Shown one piece after another: positions 6,283 to 13,800 of a DNA stretch of 43,906 bases; position 1 is the first letter of the stretch, and each line of letters begins with the position of its first letter. This stretch comes from a virus. Below the pieces are notes generated by a model. It made no database searches. It had not been told where the DNA came from and saw only the letters and a list, made by a program, of their open reading frames with translations. Both the position numbers and the translations under genes were made by a program. The stretch lies in the IMG/VR virus record IMGVR_UViG_3300030106_003838, positions 7,948 to 51,853 of that record; one strand, written 5' to 3'.

Positions 6283-7058
6283 TATTTTTTATAATAAATT
6301 TTACCATTCTCTATATACAATCCTTCTCTTATTAGGATCGCTTGTCCCTTTATATTATATATTACACCATTTGTTTTAGATTTATCTACTACCTCCATAA
6401 TAGCGGAATTACAAGGTAAGCCTGAATCACAGTCTATGTACTCTGTATTTATTACCTCAATGTATTCTACAACTGTATCAACTACAAATATTTCTATATA
6501 TTCAGTTTGTGTTTCTACTATCGTGTCGTAAACAATAACATCAACGTATTCAATAACATCAATATACAATGTATCTAATACATCCTCGTAAACAAAAACC
6601 GTGTCAGTTATATAAATGTATTCTGGAACAAAAGTTTCAATCTCAAATGTGTCTATAACGATGTTTGTTATATATTCGGTTTCAACTATTGTATCAAATT
6701 GAATTACTGTTTCATATATATAAAATGGTACTTCAATTTCAACAGTATCTATTTCTATAACAGGAATATCAACATATACCGTATCACATGGTGGTGGTGG
6801 TGGTGGAGCACAGTCTTCAGGCGAGGTAGGAACAGCCCCGTTTTCATCACCCTCGTCTACACAATCAACCCAACCATCGTTTAACCATTGATTTATAACA
6901 CAACCCATTGGTGCATATTGAGTCCAGTTAGCTGGATCATCTCCACAGTAATAACCTTCTGCTTCAGCGCAGTCTAAACATAATTGTTGAAAATCGTATT
7001 CTTGCGCATTAACGAACGAACTAATAAACGCAAATAGTATTATAATATATTTCTTCAT
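6282..7058 (-). CDS. Secreted repeat protein with type IX secretion sorting-like C-terminus
   Basis: The 258-residue product has a classic signal peptide (MKKYIIILFAFISSFVNA, cleavage before QEYDF). A Cys-rich segment (residues 27-90) is followed by a six-proline run and then about 120 residues of beta-type repeats built on xDT(V/I)xxxxxEYI, such as DTVYVDIPVIEIDTVEIEV. The last 28 residues, GVIYNIKGQAILIREGLYIE plus NGKIYYKK, look like a short type A sorting domain (YNxxGQ, GLYI, NGK.YYK) that directs proteins through the Bacteroidota type IX system. It probably ends on the host surface or medium. The GGT-repeat in the DNA near 6788 just encodes the prolines. Confidence 0.85.
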   Translation of the reverse strand: MKKYIIILFAFISSFVNAQEYDFQQLCLDCAEAEGYYCGDDPANWTQYAPMGCVINQWLNDGWVDCVDEGDENGAVPTSPEDCAPPPPPPCDTVYVDIPVIEIDTVEIEVPFYIYETVIQFDTIVETEYITNIVIDTFEIETFVPEYIYITDTVFVYEDVLDTLYIDVIEYVDVIVYDTIVETQTEYIEIFVVDTVVEYIEVINTEYIDCDSGLPCNSAIMEVVDKSKTNGVIYNIKGQAILIREGLYIENGKIYYKK

Positions 7059-7073
7059 AGTATTAAATTTTTT

Positions 7074-7406
7074 TTATTTAGTATTTCTTTTCATTTCTCT
7101 TCTAGCTCTTCTTTCTTTTCTTCTAGCTTTTCTCTTTTCTCCTTGTCCTACACCTAGAAATTTACCAACCTTAGTGTCTTTGAACTTTTTTCTAGTTTCA
7201 ACTGTTGATTTAGTTGATTTAGTTGTTGGTTCTTTTTTTCTACCCACTAGCTCGTCGTGCTCAAGTTTCGCTTTGTCTACTTGCTTATCGTAATAATTTT
7301 CTTTTTTAGATTCTTCTTTTTTATAGTAATCTTGTTTTGCAGCTTTTTGATCAGCGTATGGATCAACTCTTTTAAAGCCAGAAAAACCTTTCATCTTAAA
7401 TGCCAT
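7074..7406 (-). CDS. Tagged basic protein, class A (110 aa)
   Basis: The product begins MAFKMKGFSGFKRVDPYADQ and consists of a charged, probably helical stretch (KAAKQDYYKKEESKKENYYD and on), a Lys/Thr linker and a strongly basic end KRKARRKERRARREMKRN. No catalytic or membrane motif is visible. It interrupts the two envelope-protein genes on either side (secreted repeat protein and outer-membrane barrel). A nucleic-acid-binding cargo role is a reasonable guess from its charge and tag. Confidence 0.8.
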   Translation of the reverse strand: MAFKMKGFSGFKRVDPYADQKAAKQDYYKKEESKKENYYDKQVDKAKLEHDELVGRKKEPTTKSTKSTVETRKKFKDTKVGKFLGVGQGEKRKARRKERRARREMKRNTK

Positions 7407-7408
7407 TG

Positions 7409-8461
7409 TTAAAATATTAAATAGTTAAAACCAAACTTCACTTCATACACTGGTTTATCCCAGTACTTCATGTGAGTTCCTTCAATAAACATCCCAAGTG
7501 ATTTTGTAATCCTTGAGCCGAACACAATACCAGCATCCCACTCGATATTGTCATATTTTTCTTCTCCATATTCAAACGAGTATTCGTCTAAACCGTAATG
7601 TAGTGGCAGGCAGTTTAACCAAAAGTGTAGCCATAGTTTAGGTGTATACTTGTAGTAGGCTAAACCCACAACAGCACTAAGTTCTCTTTGTAAACCTAGC
7701 TTTTCTAATTCACGTTCGTTAAACCTAGCAACAGCATCACCGAAGTAGTGGTGGAAAAACTCGTCATTTGAGGTAGCGATAAGTACGGAATCTCCACCAC
7801 TAACATCATACCAATTTTGATTTATATAAAACCCCTGCATCCAAGGTTCTGATGCATAGCCAAAGTCTTCCGCTAAGTCTTGAAATGTATTTTCTCCTGG
7901 TACCCAAAAATCATCTATTGGAGTTATACCATACACTGGATGTATTCTAGCAACAGCGCCAATAGTAAAATCCCAATTACCCTTTGTTAATCTAAATCTA
8001 GTGTCAAACGATCCAAATCTTAAATCAACTCTTTGGTTGTCTGTGTATTGCATTTTAGTAACGCAACTGTTGCCTAAATATCTTAACCAGACATTTTGAT
8101 TATTAAACTTTTCTCCACGCTCTCGAATAAAAGAATAGTTGAGTAAGTATTCCCAACCAACAGCATTACCTATTGTCACGTTATCACTTACGCCATCTTC
8201 TGTTCCGTAGTACCATGTTTTAACCTTGTATTCATAATCCATACGCGCAATTTTTCTTATACCAATTGTTAAGTTGTAATCATATGGATTAATTTCTGTA
8301 ACATCTTCATATCCTTTGTCAACAGCAGTATAGTCTTCTGTTTCTACAAACGAAGTACCCATTGTCATCGATGTGTAGAAAGTTGAGTACTTAAAGAAGT
8401 CTTTTATTTGAGCAGTACAAATAGTACTAATCAATAAGAATAATATAATTAATTTTTTCAT
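7409..8461 (-). CDS. Outer-membrane beta-barrel protein (phage-encoded)
   Basis: The 350-residue product has a signal peptide (MKKLIILFLLISTICTA, then QIKDF). The mature part alternates polar and hydrophobic/aromatic residues in strands and ends VYEVKFGFNYLIF with a terminal Phe, which is the usual beta-signal read by the BAM machinery. I therefore place it in the outer membrane. No TonB box is seen. Possible roles are masking or replacing the phage receptor (superinfection exclusion) or changing permeability late in infection. Its ATG overlaps the stop of the 42-residue gene upstream (ATGA). The family name is not recognised; the barrel prediction is by pattern only. Confidence 0.85.
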   Translation of the reverse strand: MKKLIILFLLISTICTAQIKDFFKYSTFYTSMTMGTSFVETEDYTAVDKGYEDVTEINPYDYNLTIGIRKIARMDYEYKVKTWYYGTEDGVSDNVTIGNAVGWEYLLNYSFIRERGEKFNNQNVWLRYLGNSCVTKMQYTDNQRVDLRFGSFDTRFRLTKGNWDFTIGAVARIHPVYGITPIDDFWVPGENTFQDLAEDFGYASEPWMQGFYINQNWYDVSGGDSVLIATSNDEFFHHYFGDAVARFNERELEKLGLQRELSAVVGLAYYKYTPKLWLHFWLNCLPLHYGLDEYSFEYGEEKYDNIEWDAGIVFGSRITKSLGMFIEGTHMKYWDKPVYEVKFGFNYLIF

Positions 8462-8586
8462 TTTCCTTGTCCGTTATATGCTTTTTTGTAGTTACTACTA
8501 CCTTTAAATTTTGAGGTCTTTGATTTAGCGTGTACACCTCTTTTTACACGTTTCTTTTTTTCAAATGTATAAACTTTCTTAGCCAT
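8458..8586 (-). CDS. Conserved small basic protein (42 aa)
   Basis: A 42-codon frame starts at ATG 8586-8584, overlapping the stop of the DUF5675-like gene (TAATG), and ends in TGA overlapping the next ATG at 8461 (ATGA). The perfect fit between two genes supports translation. The peptide begins MAKKVYTFEKKKRVKRGVHA and ends FKGSSNYKKAYNGQGK. The pattern KR.G.HAK(S/T)K(T/N)S...NYKK.Y.GQG(K/R) recurs in small proteins of many marine phages next to late genes. Function is unknown; its charge suggests nucleic-acid binding. Confidence 0.7.
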   Translation of the reverse strand: MAKKVYTFEKKKRVKRGVHAKSKTSKFKGSSNYKKAYNGQGK

Positions 8587-9077
8587 TAGATAGTCTTATA
8601 TGTTATCGTAACCTTTTCTCCACACTCAATAGCTTCTGCTATACGTGGATAAATTCTTTTATATGCTTGAGTTGATTTACCTATAAAACCGTCCGTCGTG
8701 ATTTGGTTATTTTCTTGTGAGTCTCCGACAAGTAAACACCCTGCTGTGTGTTCATCAGTATTTCCACAGTGAATAAGTATATACTCAAAACCAGGAACGT
8801 CAAGCACGTGAAGCATACCAATGTGAATATGAGAAAAGCGTTTAGAATATTTTGCGTGATATCCACCAACTTTTCTAAGACCCAATTTATATGTTCCGTT
8901 AGGTATTCTAGTTTCTCCATAAACCTTTTCATTACGTTGTTCATCTTCTAGTGTATACGCTAAAAATTTTTTTTGTTTAAATATACCATCTATTTCGTTT
9001 CCTTGTTGTATTGTTTCAAATAATATTCCATTAGTACTATCAGTACCACTGGAAAATCTAATTACTTCTAAGTTCAT
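8586..9077 (-). CDS. DUF5675-family protein, candidate cell-wall hydrolase or transpeptidase-like
   Basis: The 163-residue protein matches the DUF5675 pattern: RIPNGTYKLGLRK (58-70), HIHIGMLHVLDVPGFEYIL (83-101), then H103-C-G-N106...T-A-G113-C114-L-L-V-G and STQAYKRIYP. The family's His and GC motif recall the His/Cys centre of YkuD L,D-transpeptidases, so it may act on peptidoglycan; this is by analogy only. In phages it often lies where a lysis gene would be expected, and no classical endolysin (lysozyme, amidase) is visible elsewhere in the window. No signal peptide is present, so a holin would have to release it. The short overlapping frame at 8681-8944 is a shadow. Confidence 0.85.
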   Translation of the reverse strand: MNLEVIRFSSGTDSTNGILFETIQQGNEIDGIFKQKKFLAYTLEDEQRNEKVYGETRIPNGTYKLGLRKVGGYHAKYSKRFSHIHIGMLHVLDVPGFEYILIHCGNTDEHTAGCLLVGDSQENNQITTDGFIGKSTQAYKRIYPRIAEAIECGEKVTITYKTI

Positions 9078-9078
9078 A

Positions 9079-9411
9079 TTACTTTATTATTAAAGCGCAG
9101 TTAGCACCACCTGTTGTTGTTAATTTTAATTGAAATTTATTTTTTTGTTTAATAAAATCTATACCAGTAGAAACTATATCTTCATCTAATAACAAGCTTG
9201 CTCCAACCGGTATTTTAACATTAGCTATAATATCGTATTCATTAGTCGTATCATCTATGTAAAGTCTGTCTACAGTTAACTCGTTGCTATCGTGGGTGTT
9301 TGTTATTAGTATTCTATTTACAGTGATACTACTATCGTTAGTAGTTTTAGAAGACGTAGATAATAAATCTGTGTCAGTAGTGTTTCCCGTAAATTTTAAA
9401 AATTTTAACAT
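9079..9411 (-). CDS. Short beta-rich virion-associated protein (110 aa)
   Basis: The product begins MLKFLKFTGNTTDTDLLSTS and is rich in Thr, Asn and Ser with alternating hydrophobic residues, ending KLTTTGGANCALIIK. It looks like a small beta-sandwich structural protein or head/tail decoration. It lies directly downstream of the tail-fibre-like gene and upstream of the DUF5675 gene with 1-4 base spacing, so it is probably co-translated with the tail genes. I do not recognise a family. Confidence 0.75.
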   Translation of the reverse strand: MLKFLKFTGNTTDTDLLSTSSKTTNDSSITVNRILITNTHDSNELTVDRLYIDDTTNEYDIIANVKIPVGASLLLDEDIVSTGIDFIKQKNKFQLKLTTTGGANCALIIK

Positions 9412-9415
9412 TTAT

Positions 9416-10300
9416 CTATGTTGTTTTTGCTATTGTTATTTTGCCTCCGTATATTATATCAGTTGTATCGCCTGGATTAAAATATATTGTACAAAACTTT
9501 TCACCATCCCCAACAATTTCTTTTCCTGATATAACAGCTTGGTCTGCGTTAAAATTAAATATTAAACTAGCTTGAACAGCAGCTGTGCCAGTAATATCGT
9601 TTTCATAAGCTATAAAAGCCGCTGTGGTGCTACCACCATCAACCCCATTTATTCTAAAATGAGTTGCTTCATATCCTTTAGGTATCATTTTTTGTGCAAT
9701 ATAACCAGTTGAAGCAGAGCTTGGCGCCATACTTCTTCCATCAGTTGCCATGTTTGGATAAAACCTATAACTAGATGCTGCTACAAAATCTTGAGGTAAA
9801 ACTGGAATATAAAGATCTTGAATTACACCTATATTACTTCCTCTATATAACCCCGTTGTATTTACATAATTAGTTGCAGCACCAACTTCTAATTCTATAT
9901 TAGCACCTGAATCTAACGTAACAGTTGTTCCTGCTACTTCAGCTGTTCCAGAGCAGTTTATAATACCAGATGCCATAGCTACAGAATCATCTGTGATAAC
10001 TGTTGTGCCAGTGGTAAATCCACCTGCAGTTATAACTCCAGACGTTGTGTCATCACCTGAGTTAATTAAAAAAGCGTCGTCAACATTTATAGTTACATCG
10101 CCTGAACTTCCACCACCAGAGCAGTTTGTTCCAGCAGTTACAGATGTAATATCTCCACTTGCTACATCTTGCTTATATAGTTTACCACTAGTATCTACAC
10201 CAACAACATGATCTTGAGCGGACTCAGTTAAGTTTTCTAAATAAACATCAGATCTAAACCTAGATATTAAACTCCATATATGTTGACCTATCCATTTCAT
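9416..10300 (-). CDS. Tail fibre/spike-like structural protein
   Basis: The 294-residue protein opens MKWIGQHIWSLISRFRSDVY, followed by LENLTESAQDHVVGVDTSGK, an N-terminal pattern common to tail-appendage proteins in marine phages. A Gly/Ser/Thr/Asp-rich beta repeat region (residues about 45-140, ITSVTAGTNCSGGGSSGDVT and on) is typical of fibre shafts, and the C-terminal half (about 150-294) should be a globular beta domain that could be the receptor-binding tip. Its ATG overlaps the stop of a 22-codon frame upstream. Role as appendage is inferred from composition and position. Confidence 0.8.
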   Translation of the reverse strand: MKWIGQHIWSLISRFRSDVYLENLTESAQDHVVGVDTSGKLYKQDVASGDITSVTAGTNCSGGGSSGDVTINVDDAFLINSGDDTTSGVITAGGFTTGTTVITDDSVAMASGIINCSGTAEVAGTTVTLDSGANIELEVGAATNYVNTTGLYRGSNIGVIQDLYIPVLPQDFVAASSYRFYPNMATDGRSMAPSSASTGYIAQKMIPKGYEATHFRINGVDGGSTTAAFIAYENDITGTAAVQASLIFNFNADQAVISGKEIVGDGEKFCTIYFNPGDTTDIIYGGKITIAKTT

Positions 10301-10365
10301 TTTAATAATTTATAACTACATGCCGCAAGAACGATTGCTGTTACACATATTGGGCAAGGGCACAT
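10297..10365 (-). CDS. Micro-ORF (22 aa) with CPCPIC motif
   Basis: The frame starts with ATG at 10365, sharing a base with the stop of the upstream gene (TAATG), and its TGA at 10297-10299 overlaps the ATG of the tail-fibre-like gene (ATGA). The peptide is MCPCPICVTAIVLAACSYKL plus LK. It repeats the CPCxxC motif of its upstream neighbour and continues into a short hydrophobic helix. Perfect coupling on both sides and the shared motif argue for a real gene, though 22 residues is short. Confidence 0.5.
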   Translation of the reverse strand: MCPCPICVTAIVLAACSYKLLK

Positions 10366-10547
10366 TATATTTCAAATCCAAAATTAAACACCATCAACTT
10401 AAATCTAGCACAGCTTTTCTTTTTGTTTTCACAAACCCAACAAGGACAAAACATTAATTCAAATACTGTTAATGTACTTATTCTCAATGCTAATTCATAT
10501 TTATCTTTCTTATTACCTGCTTTCCAGGAGTTTATCCAATTTATCAT
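10365..10547 (-). CDS. Small Cys-rich protein with CPCWVC motif (60 aa)
   Basis: The protein starts MINWINSWKAGNKKDKYELA and contains FCPCWVCENKKKSCARFKL; the four Cys at about residues 34, 36, 39 and 46 could bind a metal or iron-sulfur cluster or form disulfides. The gene is tucked between a tagged gene (10550) and the 22-codon CPCPIC frame with single-base contacts. No family recognised. Coding status is supported by the tight spacing and by the motif shared with the next frame. Confidence 0.6.
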   Translation of the reverse strand: MINWINSWKAGNKKDKYELALRISTLTVFELMFCPCWVCENKKKSCARFKLMVFNFGFEI

Positions 10548-10549
10548 AT

Positions 10550-10864
10550 TTATTTTTTTTTAGTTTTCCAATTTCCTTTTCTAGCAAAATTAACCATTTC
10601 TTCGTGAGTATTAAATTTATAAATTTCACCAGTTCTTCGAGCTTCATCTTCAGGGTTATCTGGTTGATACCAAACACCTTTTTCTGTTTGAAACAATGTT
10701 GGCCATGCTGTTTTATCACCATCATCACTCATTAAATGAGTAGATGGTTGATGACCCTCGTACATTGGTTTGTCTGAAAATTTCTTATCTCCAACATATA
10801 CACTTCCTTTTCTTTTTTTTGGTTCTTTGCTAAAGGGTGACCACCCTTTCATTTTAAATCCCAT
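10550..10864 (-). CDS. Tagged protein, class A variant (104 aa)
   Basis: It begins MGFKMKGWSPFSKEPKKRKG, a class A tag with Gly in position 2 and the same GWSP(Y/F) extension as the protein at 1961-2320. The remainder is less basic and contains THLMSDDGDKTAWPTLFQTE and WYQPDNPEDEARRTGEIYKF, followed by a helix ending ARKGNWKTKKK. This looks like a small folded domain with a GE.Y.F...EEM..FA.KGNWK pattern found in other marine phage proteins. It immediately follows the 2873-residue gene and is the tagged gene furthest from the operon end, 8.5 kb from the first. Confidence 0.85.
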   Translation of the reverse strand: MGFKMKGWSPFSKEPKKRKGSVYVGDKKFSDKPMYEGHQPSTHLMSDDGDKTAWPTLFQTEKGVWYQPDNPEDEARRTGEIYKFNTHEEMVNFARKGNWKTKKK

Positions 10865-10882
10865 AACTATATTATTACACGT

Positions 10883-13800
10883 TTATTGATGAGCATAACA
10901 CTTCTTATTTTTATTCTCTGTTTTATTCTTACATCTTTTGCCATTAGATTTTATAGCAGTGCATCTATATTCTTTTAATCCATCGCCATCTCTATCCATA
11001 CCATCTTTAAACTCCATGTGATGTGTGCATAAGAATTTCTTATCTTTAGTATAGTCTGACATTATCTTGCATCTCTCACCGTTTGATCTTACACCAGAGC
11101 ATCTAATCTTTTTAAAACCCCTTTTCTGCATATCCTTTTCTTCATCCTCTTTCTTCTTACGCCTATCCTCTATTCTTCTATCGTTTATGTTTTTCTTAAC
11201 ATCTTGTTTAGCTTGTTCTAACTCCTCGTCTTTTATACCTAATGACCACATGTCCCAACCCAAAGCTAGTGCTATACGCTGCCATGTTTCATGTTGACTT
11301 GTTATAGCTTCTTCTAAATTATTTGCCTTTCTAACTAGTCTTTGTAGTGGTATATTAGTTGCAGCTTCTATTATACTAGCTAAAGCATATAACTTAGGGT
11401 TCTCTATTCTAAAACCTATCTCATCACTAATTTCGTCCATATTATAAGACTCTGTTTTAATAGCTGAATATATTTTTCTAAGCTTACTACCAATAGGTGG
11501 AGAAAAGTTTAATGCTTCTAGTATTATTCTACCGTCATCTCTTCTACCATAACCTTTTTCTTTTTCAACCTGCCATCTAAGTATAGTATTTTTTATTGCC
11601 GCAACAGCAGCTCCATACATACCCGTACCTCTTAGTAGAGAGTCGAAAGCAGAGTTTAATGTTCTTTTAGCTTTATCATCTATAACTTCTTCGTCTTCCT
11701 CATCACCCCACATCATGAAAGCCAAAGCACTTTGTAGTGATGCAAATATAATATTTTGTACAGCACCATAATATATAACCTTAGATATATTAGTTTTCAT
11801 ATCACCTCTTCCGTTTACTATATCAGACAGTGACTTCTTCATTAAACGCGTGTACTGCATTGTAACGTTTTGAAAAGCTAAAATTAATCTACCTAAAACA
11901 CTAGCTTGTTGTTGAGATATTAAATCCTCTCTTGAAGACTGTTGTGTTTCTTCAGCTATTTCTTGAAAGTCAAGCATCGCTTTATCTTTAGCTTGAGCCT
12001 CAGTCATACCTTGTTTTATGTAGGTTTTTATTCTATTTCTAATAAAAGAAGCACCACCAAATGCTATAGCAAAACTATCTGCTATTTGGGTGGGTGTAAA
12101 ACCCTTTTCTAGTAACCAGTTTATAACAGATTGCGGTGTTCCTCTACCGTCAGAAAAAGCTCTTGAAAGCTCTGATGCTGATACATCTATTTGTATACCA
12201 GCTCTTCTTTGTTTTAACTGAGGTGAGTTAAATAACATAGCAAAGTCAGACCAAAATTGTTTTTGATTAGCAAACGCAGCAGATGCTTTAAATATATTGT
12301 TATCACTCCAGTTAATAAAGTTAACAGTAGATATAGTTTGAAGTATAGCAGATCTCATATTAAAAAACATAATAGCACCTATAGAGCCATTTATCCAGTT
12401 TAATAATCTATTAGAGTTTCTATCATATATTCTGTTTCTATTTCTACCGTTTTCCATACGGTATAATATGTTTTCTAGAGCTTCTTTAAAACCAGTTCCA
12501 TACAGAGCTTCTATTTTATTCATATTTTCTGTAGTAAAAATAGCTTCAACGTTCGCTAAGTATTCTGCTAAAAATTGTTTTCTACCAACCTTGTTTACAA
12601 CATTATTTAAATCAGTTGCTATAGTTTGTATACTCCAATTATTACCAGGTTTAACATAACCGTCTTTAGTCTGAGTTATCGCACTCAATATATCAGCAAA
12701 GTTTCTTACTTCAGTGTTATTTGTAACGTAATCATTTAGTATGTTTTCAGTTGCAGCGTCTAATCCAGGTATTTCAAAACCAGCTTTTTTCCATAAATAT
12801 ACTCTTATCGCAGCATCAACAGTAAACGTTGTTCCAGGAACCTTATCGTTTAAAGACTTAGTTACATCTTTAAAATCTTTCTTCAATTGTTTATACTCAT
12901 TAACCATGTTTTGTTTATAGATATTCCAAGATCTTATTCCTTTAGCAAATGGATCTAAAAGATTATCTTTAAACCACGCCATATGTTTATCACCTTGTTT
13001 TCCTTTTCCTAAAAACCTATATAGCAAACCTTTGAAATCTTCAGCTGATGGTGGAACAAAAATTCTCCACCAACCCTTATTTCTACCTAGTCTTTTTGCT
13101 TCAGCTTGAGAAATTATCCTATCAGCATCTGTACCCTGTGACTCTTCAATTATTTTATTAAATTCTTTACCAGCTGTTTTACTAAATTTAACCTTTGCCT
13201 GAACAACGTCCGATTTAACGTCTAACTGATCAAGAACTTTTTTGACAGCTTCAACATTAGCTAAAGCATCATCAACGAAGTACATGTCATTATAACCTTC
13301 CGCAAACTTCTCTAAGAACCACTCTGCCTTAGCGTTACCAGTACTATTAGCTAGTCCAGTTATATTTTCTATAGGTATATTTAAGCCTTGCGATTTTAAA
13401 AACTCTTGTATAGCTTTAGCAGAAGCTTGAGGCCTAGCAGTTAAAATATACATGTCTTTAGTTCCAAACTTTTCAGCTCTTTGTTTAGCTTTGTCTAACA
13501 GTGGACCAGGCATACCTTCAACAACATCGTTAAATTCTGAAAAATCAAACTCACCTCCTTGTTCTAGTATAACACTGCCTTGCTCAGCAAATTCAGCTGC
13601 ATCTAATCTTCTCTTTTCATAACTAAAAACAAAATCATTCATCTGCTCTATAAGCTCTGTTGGCATGGGACTATCCATTGTTAAGTTATCTGTATTAACT
13701 TCCATGAACCTTTTTCCAAACATATCTTTAAATGTAGATTTATTATTTTGTACAGACTCGTGGTTACGTCTAACAATAACATCAAGTAACGAACGTTCTT

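Noticed and set aside
6420-6810. Possible tandem DNA repeat or CRISPR-like array
   Set aside because: The periodicity is at protein level (DTV/EYI beta repeats) with varied codons; spacers and repeats are not of constant length.
8681-8944. Minus-strand 87-codon frame within the DUF5675-like gene
   Set aside because: Overlaps completely with a conserved protein in another frame and has no clear start context.
10866-10880. Third copy of the promoter-like repeat
   Set aside because: Only 15 bases, lacks two bases of the core and lies next to the start codon, so it is kept only as a weak remark and not listed as a site.
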